Below, one piece after another: positions 1 through 7,789 of a stretch of DNA of 64,000 nucleotides. The position numbers and the translations under genes were made by a program. The stretch is taken from the NCBI GenBank assembly GCA_026394395.1, contig JAPKYK010000002.1, forward strand, positions 119,653-183,652, in the 5' to 3' direction. The notes below the pieces were generated by a model. That model ran no database searches. It saw nothing but the letters and a program-made list of their open reading frames with translations, and was not told where the DNA came from. How positions within the stretch are numbered: the first letter of the stretch is position 1; each line of letters starts with the position of its first letter. Source of the stretch: Methanomassiliicoccales archaeon. GTDB lineage: Archaea > Thermoplasmatota > Thermoplasmata > Methanomassiliicoccales > UBA472.

Positions 1-1338
1 CAGAAGGTCCCCATTGAAATCCCCCACGGTCGTCAATGCGGAGCTGATCGAATCGATCACCAGGTTGTCATTGGCATTGGATATTGCCGCGGAAGAATGG
101 TAATAAATGGTGAAGCTGCCAGCATTCGCGGTTGAGTTACAGATCACCACCAGGTCGCTCGCTCCATCTCTGTTCATATCCTGGGCCAGCAATGACACAG
201 GACCGTTGGGGGTGGGTGACGAAATTGAGTTGGAATACCTCCAGATGGGACTGCCAGATGGTGTATTGAATATTGTGAGGTTATGGCGGTAATCCGATAT
301 CCTAGCGAGGTCAAATGTGCTGTCAGGATTGTTGAGCACCACGGTCATTCCGGTGACATCGGGCTGGTTGGGGATCTCGTCCACGAATTCAGCGAATAGG
401 CTGGAGGCGTTAGTGTAACGCAATACTCGAACGATAGGAGTGTCCGTCACGGGCAGGTTCTGCGCCAGGGCCATGATAAGTTCCTCCCGGTTATCGCCGG
501 CAATTTGTTCGACAAGGAGGGAGGTGGCGATCACATCGTTAATCGGTCCGATAAGGGTCCAGGAAGCTCCAGTAGAAGCGTCATTGCGATATCCAGCGAC
601 CTTTTTGGCTGTCCCGTCACCGATGACCAGGTCCTGACGCCCATCTCCATTGAAGTCGCCCATGGTCATCAGGTCGGGGCTGTACATCTCCGATGGGAGC
701 GATTTAATGGTCTGACTGTAGTTGTTGGGGGTCGTCGATCGATATACGGCGAAGCCAGCCTGGTAGCCGGGATCATCCATGGAATAGAGGGCGACCACAT
801 CCAACCAGCCATCTCCGTTCAGGTCGTGCACCAACACGTCCTTCTGCTTCAGGGAGTTATAGAAGTATTTGGCCGCAGGGGAGACGGATGAGAAGTTGTT
901 CTTTTGATAACATATAATTATATTTTCACCACTATCGTAATTCAAGCTTACGACGAGGTCGGCCTTACCATCCTTATCCATGTCCCCAGACGCCAGACCG
1001 GTAGGTTGCCAATCGAAGGTGATCGTACGGGATGGTGCGGATGAAAAGGCATAGGTCTCGTTTGCCAGGAAGATATCCAAAACGTTCGACCCCTCATAGA
1101 TGATGGCCAGGTCGACCCGGGTATCGGCGTTCAGGTCCGCTGCGATGTGCTTCAAAGGGTTAGCCCTGACGACCACGGTCTGGGAGAAGGTGTCGAACAA
1201 AGCACCATCACCTAGCAAACCGGGGTTAACCTCTGACAATGGGGTTTGGCTCAACTGATCACTGGGGGCTATGATACCCGGAAGGGTCGTGCTGAGAAGG
1301 AATAAAACTAACAGCACAGCTACGGCTGAACGATTCAT
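1..1338 (-). CDS. Secreted FG-GAP/VCBS repeat protein (3' end outside window)
   Basis: The frame is open from an ATG at 1338 to the window edge (446 codons, no stop), so the C-terminus is missing. The N-terminus is a typical signal peptide: a short polar start, a hydrophobic run of about 15 residues, then a polar region. The rest holds repeated calcium-binding-like loops of the form D-x-N/D-x-D-G-x-x-D, for example DMDKDGKADL, DLNGDGWLDV and DFNGDGRQDL, typical of FG-GAP beta-propeller proteins. It is probably an extracellular or cell-surface protein; its ligand cannot be told. A GGGGTGG-like ribosome site lies just before the ATG, and an AT-rich TATA-like stretch lies near 1369-1380. Confidence 0.85.
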   Translation of the reverse strand, partial: MNRSAVAVLLVLFLLSTTLPGIIAPSDQLSQTPLSEVNPGLLGDGALFDTFSQTVVVRANPLKHIAADLNADTRVDLAIIYEGSNVLDIFLANETYAFSSAPSRTITFDWQPTGLASGDMDKDGKADLVVSLNYDSGENIIICYQKNNFSSVSPAAKYFYNSLKQKDVLVHDLNGDGWLDVVALYSMDDPGYQAGFAVYRSTTPNNYSQTIKSLPSEMYSPDLMTMGDFNGDGRQDLVIGDGTAKKVAGYRNDASTGASWTLIGPINDVIATSLLVEQIAGDNREELIMALAQNLPVTDTPIVRVLRYTNASSLFAEFVDEIPNQPDVTGMTVVLNNPDSTFDLARISDYRHNLTIFNTPSGSPIWRYSNSISSPTPNGPVSLLAQDMNRDGASDLVVICNSTANAGSFTIYYHSSAAISNANDNLVIDSISSALTTVGDFNGDLL

Positions 1339-1427
1339 GCCCACCCCTTGTCGTTTGATATTCATATACGTTGATAAATAATTTGCTAGTTCTGGGTACC
1401 CCTGTCCAGCAGAAAGTGAAAAAACGG

Positions 1428-1703
1428 TCACGAGGGCTCTTTGATCAGGAGGGCAAAAAGCCTTCCCGTCAGTTCCTTGGCCTTCGCCTTGTCGTTCAAG
1501 GGATGGTAGAGGAAACGCCCGCTAGGATAGATGGTCACGTTCAGCCCATCGACATCCGTCACTATGTATAGCTCGTGCTGCTCAACGGAAAGCCCAGCGG
1601 CCTGCAGGTTCTTCACAGAAACGTTCAGGTCGAACCTCTGGCGTTCCATGGGCACGGCCGATATAGAATCGGTGTGGCAGATCCTCTCCACCCTGAACTT
1701 CAT
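1428..1703 (-). CDS. Small conserved-looking archaeal protein of unknown function
   Basis: About 91 residues. I chose the ATG at 1703 because it overlaps the stop of the upstream kinase gene as ATGA, the usual sign of translational coupling; a longer upstream reading would run inside that gene. No family is recognised with confidence. The second half (hydrophobic strand, then PSGRFLYH, then an amphipathic helix) resembles the strand-SG-strand-helix end of a single TBP repeat, but that is only a pattern impression. Coupling to a UPF0200 kinase suggests a linked function. Confidence 0.7.
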   Translation of the reverse strand: MKFRVERICHTDSISAVPMERQRFDLNVSVKNLQAAGLSVEQHELYIVTDVDGLNVTIYPSGRFLYHPLNDKAKAKELTGRLFALLIKEPS

Positions 1704-2230
1704 CCCCGTATCTCCTGTAGCAAGGCGGCCGCCTCCTTGCGGAAAGAGCATAGGTCGGACTCGTTGATCAGAACGATGTCCGCCAAGGCGATGGTCTCTC
1801 CCAGGCCCCAGCTCAGCTCCCGACGGTCCCTCTCCTCGAACTCTTTAATGCTTTTAGGGGCGTCCGCCCTGCCCCTTCCGACCAAGCGGAGGTAGCGCGT
1901 CGCTGGAGAGCTGTGGATCGAGATGATCTTGACCTCTTGACCGAACGCTTCCCGGAAGACACGCACCTCGGGCATCCCCCGGCACCCGTCAATGATGGTG
2001 TCCCCGGTACCGACCAGGGGAACGATGCGCTTGGCCCAGATGTCGTACCCGTACCGCTCCCGCTCCTTATGGGCGAACTTGCCGACGTCCTGTGCGGGAA
2101 CGTCATGTTTGGCCGCCTCCGCCCGGACCACGTCGCCCATGCGACGGACCTCGAACCCCAGGCCCAAAGCGACGGCGACCAGTTCCTCCTTGCCCGCCCC
2201 AGGCATCCCAGTTAGGATGAAAACGCACAT
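1700..2230 (-). CDS. UPF0200 family nucleotide kinase-like P-loop protein
   Basis: A 176-residue protein with a Walker A motif at the N-terminus (GMPGAGKEE, about residues 8-16) and a DGCRG segment in the middle, as in archaeal dephospho-CoA kinase/adenylate kinase-like proteins of the UPF0200 family. A basic lid-like stretch (RLVGRGRAD) follows. The substrate is not established for this family. It lies 57 bases after pyrI on the same strand and is coupled by ATGA to the next small gene, so it may belong to a pyrBI operon. A GAGGAAG ribosome site precedes the ATG. Confidence 0.85.
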   Translation of the reverse strand: MCVFILTGMPGAGKEELVAVALGLGFEVRRMGDVVRAEAAKHDVPAQDVGKFAHKERERYGYDIWAKRIVPLVGTGDTIIDGCRGMPEVRVFREAFGQEVKIISIHSSPATRYLRLVGRGRADAPKSIKEFEERDRRELSWGLGETIALADIVLINESDLCSFRKEAAALLQEIRG

Positions 2231-2287
2231 CTTCCTCGCCCTGTCGAACGCTCGATCAAATAATGAATGGCGAAAAGGTTTGCCGGC

Positions 2288-2746
2288 CTACATCAGGTTC
2301 TCGGCGATATCGTCCACCAGCCGGTCACAGTAAATGCAGCGCAGCACCGGCGGGTTCTTGGATTCCACCACGAACTCCGGTTCCACTGGTTCGTTCATGT
2401 TGGTGATGCAATTGGGGTTACTGCAGCGCGCTTTTCCAACCACGCGCTCCGGCATCTTGACATTGTACTTCTCCGCCACGTTAAAGTCGCGGATGATGTT
2501 GATGGTGGCCTTCGGCGAGATCAGCGCTATCTTGTCGACCTCCTTGGGGTCGAGCTCGCGGTCCTCCACCTTCACCACGTCCTTCCAGCCCTCCTTCTTC
2601 GAGGGCACGTGCATCAGCACGCTCACCGGGGACTGCACCTTGCCATCGGTCATGCCGATGATGCGCAATACCTTGAGGGCCATGCCGCAGTCGATGTGGT
2701 CTATGACCGTTCCGTTGCGGATCGGTGTTACCTTGAACTCCTTCAT
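2288..2746 (-). CDS. pyrI: Aspartate carbamoyltransferase regulatory chain
   Basis: About 152 residues. It has the PyrI allosteric domain (start KEFKVTPIRNGTVIDHI) and the C-terminal zinc domain with four cysteines (CSNPNC and CIYC). It binds nucleotide effectors and links catalytic trimers in the ATCase dodecamer of pyrimidine synthesis. I chose the ATG at 2746: it overlaps the pyrB stop as TGATG and has a strong GGAGGTG site seven bases upstream. A GTG three bases earlier (2749) is also possible. The gene ends in TAG. Confidence 0.96.
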   Translation of the reverse strand: MKEFKVTPIRNGTVIDHIDCGMALKVLRIIGMTDGKVQSPVSVLMHVPSKKEGWKDVVKVEDRELDPKEVDKIALISPKATINIIRDFNVAEKYNVKMPERVVGKARCSNPNCITNMNEPVEPEFVVESKNPPVLRCIYCDRLVDDIAENLM

Positions 2747-3675
2747 CACAGCTCACCTCCCAGGACCAGATTGAGCAAGGCCATTCTCACGGGGACCCCA
2801 TTGAAGGCCTGCTCGAAGTACTTGGCGTGCGGCGTCTCGTCCACCTCCGGGTCGATCTCATCCACCCGGGGCAACGGATGCATCACGATGAGGTCGCTCT
2901 TGGCTTCCCGCAGAAGCTTGCGGTCCACCCGATAGGTGCCGGCCACCTTCTGGTACTCGGCCATGTCCGGGAACCTCTCCTTCTGTATGCGCGTGACATA
3001 GAGCACGTCCGCGTCGGCGATGGTCTCCTCCAGATGATTGGTCAGCTTCGGTTTGCAGCCCAGCCTCTCCACCTGCTTCACCGTCTCCTTGGGCATCTGC
3101 AGGGTGGGCGGGGCCACGAAGGTCAGTTCCACCCCGAAGGAGGCCAACGCCTCCGCCAAAGAGTGCGCCGTGCGCCCATACTTCAGGTCGCCGACCATGA
3201 CTATCTTGAGCTTTTCGAAGTCCTTCTTGACCCGTTTGATGGTGAAAAGGTCCAGGAGCGTCTGGGTCGGGTGCTGACCGGCTCCGTCCCCGGCGTTAAT
3301 GACCGGCTTGGACGAAAACCTGGCCGCCAGCCTGGCCGACCCCTCCCGTGGATGCCTAATGACGATGATGTCGGAGTAGACCTCCACCATGCGAATGGTA
3401 TCGGCCAGGGACTCGCCCTTGGATATGGAGCTCATGGACGGTACCCCCAGATCGGTGATGCTGCCGCCCAGGCGCATCATGGCGCTCTCGAAGGACATGC
3501 GGGTCCTGGTAGAGGGCTCGAAGAAAAGCGTAGCCAGGATCTTCCCGTCCAGGGCCTTGGACCGCTTCTCCCCCCGAGCGTAGGGTATCATCTTTTCGGA
3601 GTATTCAAGGATCTGCTCGATCTGTTCTCGGTTCAGATCACGGATCGACACGATGTCCATGCCTGTGAAGCTCAT
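2746..3675 (-). CDS. pyrB: Aspartate carbamoyltransferase catalytic chain
   Basis: 309 residues, normal for the family. The carbamoyl phosphate site FEPSTRTRMSFE, the HPREGSARL segment, HPTQTLLDLF and the PLPRVDEI aspartate-binding loop are all present. It condenses carbamoyl phosphate with aspartate in the second step of UMP synthesis. It is translationally coupled to pyrI. A TATA-like CAAATACGG at about 3702-3710 places transcription start close to the ATG, so the message may be nearly leaderless. The upstream gap (3676-3763) holds only a small TTGA-N4-TCAA repeat near the promoter. Confidence 0.97.
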   Translation of the reverse strand: MSFTGMDIVSIRDLNREQIEQILEYSEKMIPYARGEKRSKALDGKILATLFFEPSTRTRMSFESAMMRLGGSITDLGVPSMSSISKGESLADTIRMVEVYSDIIVIRHPREGSARLAARFSSKPVINAGDGAGQHPTQTLLDLFTIKRVKKDFEKLKIVMVGDLKYGRTAHSLAEALASFGVELTFVAPPTLQMPKETVKQVERLGCKPKLTNHLEETIADADVLYVTRIQKERFPDMAEYQKVAGTYRVDRKLLREAKSDLIVMHPLPRVDEIDPEVDETPHAKYFEQAFNGVPVRMALLNLVLGGEL

Positions 3676-3763
3676 GCTCTCGTTGTTGAATCCTCAAGAC
3701 CGTATTTGACTCTTGGGATAGTGTGGGAAGGTTACCGGGCAGGTCTCAGTAGAAAAAAGAACA

Positions 3764-4126
3764 TCACTTGGGTTCTCCGCTCTCGAAATGCTCGAGGGCG
3801 GACCTCATCTTTTCATACCATTTGTCCACGCAGCTCTGCAGCTTGTCCCGCAGCTCGGAACGGCTGATGGCCCGGTACACGTGATAATATCCCCCGCGCG
3901 GTATGCTGCGGGTCTCCCTGAACACCATGCCGCAGGTCAGCATCTTCTGCAACGCCCGGTAGACGGTGGAGCGGTCCTTGCCCATGAGGTCAGATAGCTC
4001 GTTGGCGTTGACCGGTCCGGTCTCCAGCAGGCGTTCGTACACCTCCACCTCGAAACCGTTGAGGCTGTAGGCGCATTGCACCAGGTCCTGACAGTTGTTG
4101 ATCTTCCCTATGGATTCCGGCAGCAT
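3764..4126 (-). CDS. HTH transcriptional regulator, TrmB/MarR-like
   Basis: 120 residues. A winged-helix domain fills roughly residues 25-85, with a recognition helix in MGKDRSTVYRALQKM followed by a wing (RSIPRGGYYHVYRA). The C-terminus is an amphipathic helix that may dimerise. The helix pattern fits the TrmB/archaeal HTH class. The gene is divergent from the TusA/DsrE cluster, sharing an 89-base promoter region with a 16-base palindrome, so local control of sulfur-relay genes and itself is likely. It has two cysteines in the first 20 residues (NNCQDLVQC) and more later, which might sense redox state; that is speculation. Confidence 0.88.
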   Translation of the reverse strand: MLPESIGKINNCQDLVQCAYSLNGFEVEVYERLLETGPVNANELSDLMGKDRSTVYRALQKMLTCGMVFRETRSIPRGGYYHVYRAISRSELRDKLQSCVDKWYEKMRSALEHFESGEPK

Positions 4127-4167
4127 AGACCCCGCTCCTTTCCTAAGAAAAGCTTATAAACTAACAG

Positions 4168-4196
4168 TTATATATAATTGTTGCACAACCGTGCAA
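4168..4196 (+). promoter_or_regulatory. Divergent promoter with TATA box and palindromic operator
   Basis: TTATATATAA at 4168-4177 is a clear TATA box for the tusA-like gene. The perfect inverted repeat TTGCAC-AACC-GTGCAA at 4181-4196 lies between this box and the expected transcription start (about 4200), a position where a bound repressor would block polymerase. It is the most likely target of the divergently transcribed HTH regulator. A second box, TTATAA near 4154-4159, may serve the regulator gene. Confidence 0.65.
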
Positions 4197-4215
4197 AACC
4201 GTTAAGGTGAGTTCA

Positions 4216-4443
4216 ATGGATAAGAATGATATGCTTGACGCCAAGGGCCTCATGTGTCCTATGCCTATCGTGAAGCTTGCCAAGAAGATGAAGGAAATGA
4301 AGGTCGGTTCCGTCCTCGAGTTGATCGCCGACGACGTGGGGGCCAAAGAGGACGTGCCCGCGTGGTGCAGTCGGACCGGCAACGAGCTTGTGGGGCAGAA
4401 GGAAGAGGGCGGCAATTTCTACTTCTACATCAAGAAGGTCTAG
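4216..4443 (+). CDS. TusA/SirA-family sulfurtransferase
   Basis: 75 residues. The start is DAKGLMCPMPIVKLAKKM, with the CPxP motif that carries the persulfide cysteine in TusA/YedF/SirA proteins. I chose the ATG at 4216 over the GTG at 4207 because AGGTGA lies five bases before it. TusA proteins pass sulfur between carriers, for example to tRNA thiolation or sulfur-oxidation complexes. It leads a same-strand cluster with three DsrE-family genes, so it probably exchanges sulfur with them. TAG is followed at once by TAA in frame. Confidence 0.92.
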   Translation: MDKNDMLDAKGLMCPMPIVKLAKKMKEMKVGSVLELIADDVGAKEDVPAWCSRTGNELVGQKEEGGNFYFYIKKV

Positions 4444-4480
4444 TAAATAAGATGGATATCGATATAACAGGGTGATGAAA

Positions 4481-4891
4481 ATGGCAGAGAGCAAGAAATT
4501 CGCTATAGTGGTGTCCGAAGGCACCTTCGACAAGGCCATGATGTCCATGATGATGGGCAACACCGCGGCCAGCATGGGGATAGACACGCATATCTACTTC
4601 ACCTTCTTCGGCCTGAACCTGCTGAAGAAGGGAGCAAAACCGAAGATGCCCGGGATGTTCCGGTTCTTCACCGGCATGATGGTCAAGAAGATGAAGGGCA
4701 TTGGCATAGAGGGATTCCAGGAACAGCTGGCCATGGCCAAGGACCTAGGCATCCACTTATATGCCTGCGGCACCTCCATGGAGATAATGGGGGTCAAGAA
4801 GGAGGACCTCATCGAGGGTGTTACCATACTCGGAGCTGCGGCCTTCCTAAACGTCGGCATGGATTCCGACATGCAGCTGTTCATCGGCTGA
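4481..4891 (+). CDS. DsrE2-like peroxiredoxin-like family protein
   Basis: About 136 residues. The start KFAIVVSEGTFDKAMMSMMM, the Met-rich helix, the middle HIYFTFFGLNLLKKG and the late LYACGTSMEIMG match the DsrE2/DsrE-like group (alpha/beta fold, COG2210 type). The single conserved-position cysteine in ACGTS could carry sulfur. ATG 4481 is preferred because GGGTGAT lies four bases upstream; ATG 4475 is the alternative. It sits between the TusA-like gene and a DsrH-like gene, as expected for a sulfur-relay operon. Confidence 0.88.
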   Translation: MAESKKFAIVVSEGTFDKAMMSMMMGNTAASMGIDTHIYFTFFGLNLLKKGAKPKMPGMFRFFTGMMVKKMKGIGIEGFQEQLAMAKDLGIHLYACGTSMEIMGVKKEDLIEGVTILGAAAFLNVGMDSDMQLFIG

Positions 4892-4901
4892 AGGTGATAG
4901 C

Positions 4902-5201
4902 GTGAAGTCCAAGCTGTTCATGATGCTGAAATCGCCCCACGAGTTCACCGGGATGGACCTAATAAGGTCCATCGGCGCAGGCTCGAGCACCGCCGCCATC
5001 CTCTTCGAGGACGCGGTGATTTTCGCGGCCAACGCCAAGAAGGGCCAGGAGCTGCAATCCGCGGTTAAGGATGTGTACGTGATAAAGGACGACTGGGAGG
5101 CCAGGGGCCTTCCGTTGGCCATGACCAGTTTCAAGCTGATCGACTACCCCGAAGCGGTCGACCTCATCATGGAGAGGTACGACCAGACCATAACGGTGTG
5201 A
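4902..5201 (+). CDS. DsrE/DsrH-like (TusB-like) small protein
   Basis: 99 residues with a GTG start that follows AGGTGAT. It has the short alpha/beta fold of the DsrE/DsrF/DsrH family: a strand, a helix, the central AAILFEDAVIFAAN, and a C-terminal segment on a conserved acidic helix. No cysteine is present, unlike active DsrH/TusB proteins, so it may be a structural partner rather than a sulfur carrier. Ten bases separate it from the preceding gene and nine from the next. Confidence 0.82.
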   Translation: MKSKLFMMLKSPHEFTGMDLIRSIGAGSSTAAILFEDAVIFAANAKKGQELQSAVKDVYVIKDDWEARGLPLAMTSFKLIDYPEAVDLIMERYDQTITV

Positions 5202-5210
5202 GGTGACAAG

Positions 5211-5691
5211 ATGAAGACCATGGTGATACAGGTGAGGACAGGTACCATGATGAACATGGACACCAACATCGCCGTCAAGCTGGTCCAGGCCGCTCTCGAT
5301 AAGGGATACGGGGTGCGCATATTCGGGTACGGCGAGGCCGTGACCCTGGTGAAGGGTAACCAAGCCCCCGTACGGGTTCGAAGAGGCCTTCGCCGGCCTG
5401 CGTGCCGGACTAGGCATGCTGGCATCAGGACAGGTCCCGGTCTCCAATGCATTGTTGGTGGGTGAGGGCACGCTGAACGCCGTGGCTGCCCAGAAGCCCG
5501 AGGCCATTAAAATGCCTTCTAACATCGAGGCCATCAACGACCTGCTGGACTTCGAGGCCAAGGTCTACGTCGTCCGCGAGGACCTACAGCGCATAGCCGG
5601 TGACGTACCCTTGCTGGAGGGCGTGGAGCTCATCGATTGGGAGAAGGCTCGCCAGGTCATCGCCGAGCATGACATGGTCACCACCTTCTAA
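5211..5691 (+). pseudogene. DsrE-family gene with a +1 frameshift at a C5 run
   Basis: The start (ATG 5211, AGGTGA upstream) reads MKTMVIQVRTGTMMNMDTN and continues as a DsrE-like domain to about residue 51. After the run of five C at 5365-5369 the sense frame shifts. The second frame continues YGFEEAFAGLRAGLGMLAS and runs to the TAA at 5689-5691. Removing one C restores a single frame of about 159 residues. Both halves look well conserved, so this could be a recent mutation, a sequencing error in a homopolymer, or recoding. The intact protein would be the fourth member of the TusA/DsrE cluster. Confidence 0.8.
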
Positions 5692-5738
5692 ACCCCTTCA
5701 AACCATCCTTTTTTAATAGGCAGAGCAATCACCGTTTT

Positions 5739-7400
5739 ATGTTGGAGCTGCTGGCCAGGTCGGGTACCTCCCGCCGGTGCCGCTGGACCGTGGAAGGCGC
5801 CTCGGCGGAAACGCCGGGCGTCTTCACCGTGAACGGCGGTGAGCAGGAACTGAGCGTCACCGCGGACCCCGACGGCCTGAGATTGTACTTGGACGGGAGG
5901 TCGGTCCTGCAAGCGGCCGGGAACGGTCTGACGTTCCCCCTGCGCACACGCGGCTCCAAGAACGAAGCGTGCCTGCCCCCGACCCCAACGTCCTCGGACG
6001 TGGCCGTGATAGAGGGGTCCTTCGAGCTCCGGCGCGACGCCCGGGCGTTCGTAGAGGCGATCGTCTCCCTGAGAAAGGAGGTCGGTCGCTCTCAGCTCAT
6101 ATACGTCCCGGGTATGGCCGACGTATCCAATGTCGCCCTCCTGATCTATCTGGGTGTGGACCTTGTGGACACCGCCCTGGTGGACCACCGCGCCGCGCTA
6201 GGACAGGCCTCGCTCCCGGAAGGCAGCGTCTCCGTGGAAAAGGCCCCCTGGGCCTTGGATGGGGAGGACAGCCTGATGCTGCTGAACCGCCGGGCCTTGC
6301 GGAAGGAGCTGGACCTGGTCATGCACATGATAGCCGCCGGCCGGATGCGGGAGTTCGCCGAGCTGCGCTGCCATTCCAACCCCTGGAACGTGGCCGCCCT
6401 GCGCATATTCGATGAAGATCATTATGAGCATCAGGAGGAGGACTACCCGCTGGTCGGTCCCCGTTTCTACTGCAACGCCAAGCAGTCCTTGGTCCGACCG
6501 GACGTCCGCCGCTTCAGAGAGACGGTGAAGTCCAGGTTCCACCGCCCTGACCATCGCAAGATACTGTTGCTCATCCCCTGTTCGGCCAAGAAGCCGTACT
6601 ACACCTCCAAGAGCCACCAGCTGTTCCGCCAGTTGCTCTATGAGGTACCTAATTCCCAAGTGGTCCAGGAGATGATCGTGACCTCTCCGTTGGGCGTGGT
6701 CCCCCGGGAGCTGGAACTGTTCTATCCCGCGGCGCAGTACGACATCCCGGTCACCGGCCACTGGGACAAAGAGGAGCAGGCCATGGTCCAGCACATGGTG
6801 CTGTCCATGGCCAACCAGGGCTACGACCACGTGGTCATGCACCTGGGCGAAGAGGAGAGCATCATCCAGGAAGTGCTGGACGGGACCGTGACCGCGGAAG
6901 GGTCACCCACCTCCAACGAGTCCCTGAGCAGGCTGAGGGAGACCCTCAAGGTGCTGTGCTCAGGATACCAGATGGTGGACCCGTCGCTCGACCGCTGGGC
7001 GGCCATGTCCTCCGTGGCCGGATACCAGTTCGGGCCAGGGAGCGAGGAGCTCATGCGCGACACCCGCGTGATGGGCAACTATCCGTTTATGAAGATCATG
7101 CACCACCAGGAGCAGAGAGGCATGCTGAACCCGGAACGAGGGATGATATCGCTGACCCTGGAAGGGGCCGAATCGATACTGCCGCTGATGCCCAAAGTGG
7201 TAATGGGCGACTTCGAACTGAAGGGCAGCCTGTTCGCCGTAGGCGTTCAGGAGGCCGATTCCCGGATCAGGGCCGGAGAAGAGGTGGCCATAATTCACAA
7301 CGGGCAACTGGCCGGAGTGGGCGTGGCGAACATGAGCGGAAAGGAGATGACGGAGATGCGCCGCGGTGAGGCGGTGAAGGTGCGGCACAAACGCAAATGA
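5739..7400 (+). CDS. arcS: Archaeosine synthase (TgtA2-type)
   Basis: 553 residues. The central motif LIPCSAKKPYYTSKSH (about residues 277-292) is the ArcS signature. The C-terminal 75 residues form a PUA RNA-binding domain (GDFELKGSLFAVGV to the end). The N-terminal half is the degenerate transglycosylase-like region of the TgtA2 group. ArcS converts preQ0 at position 15 of tRNA to archaeosine, a modification found only in archaea. A TATA-like TTTTTAATAG at about 5709-5718 lies 26 bases before the ATG, which suggests a leaderless message. TGA follows the basic tail KVRHKRK. Confidence 0.93.
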   Translation: MLELLARSGTSRRCRWTVEGASAETPGVFTVNGGEQELSVTADPDGLRLYLDGRSVLQAAGNGLTFPLRTRGSKNEACLPPTPTSSDVAVIEGSFELRRDARAFVEAIVSLRKEVGRSQLIYVPGMADVSNVALLIYLGVDLVDTALVDHRAALGQASLPEGSVSVEKAPWALDGEDSLMLLNRRALRKELDLVMHMIAAGRMREFAELRCHSNPWNVAALRIFDEDHYEHQEEDYPLVGPRFYCNAKQSLVRPDVRRFRETVKSRFHRPDHRKILLLIPCSAKKPYYTSKSHQLFRQLLYEVPNSQVVQEMIVTSPLGVVPRELELFYPAAQYDIPVTGHWDKEEQAMVQHMVLSMANQGYDHVVMHLGEEESIIQEVLDGTVTAEGSPTSNESLSRLRETLKVLCSGYQMVDPSLDRWAAMSSVAGYQFGPGSEELMRDTRVMGNYPFMKIMHHQEQRGMLNPERGMISLTLEGAESILPLMPKVVMGDFELKGSLFAVGVQEADSRIRAGEEVAIIHNGQLAGVGVANMSGKEMTEMRRGEAVKVRHKRK

Positions 7401-7783
7401 GATGGCACTTTCACTTCCTTTTATGATATCCAGTCACATTTTTTCACATTCGGTCTTCAGCCACCTCTCCCCTTCCTGGCTTTAATACTCGTGTAGCGTA
7501 CCTTGGATTACAGGCAAGAACGCCTATCACGATGAATACCATCCCAAGGTGGAGGGAGGCATAAGGCCCCGCTTCCCCCGCCTTACCATTTCTCCCCTAT
7601 TTTCTTTAAATAGCGCCCAAATTATTGATCATGAACACACCAAAGGATCCATCTGGGAAGGGCATCTAAGGCGCAGAAGGTCAACAATCTTCGATACGGT
7701 CCGGTCCTTTAACATCTTACATACTATCTTCAGAAAGTGTCCAATATGACATATAACACTCTCGATTTACTTAAACCGAGGCG
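7401..7783 (+). other. Long spacer before tbp; possible 12-codon leaderless ORF
   Basis: About 390 bases between arcS and tbp with no normal-length gene. CTTTAAATA at 7604-7612 is a good TATA box. It lies 23 bases before an ATG at 7631 that opens a 12-codon reading frame ending at TAA 7667-7669 (MNTPKDPSGKGI). This could be a leader peptide or a chance frame downstream of an RNA promoter. A second AT-rich stretch near 7745-7775 is probably the tbp promoter. I see no tRNA or known RNA here. Confidence 0.35.
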
Positions 7784-7789
7784 ATTGTC

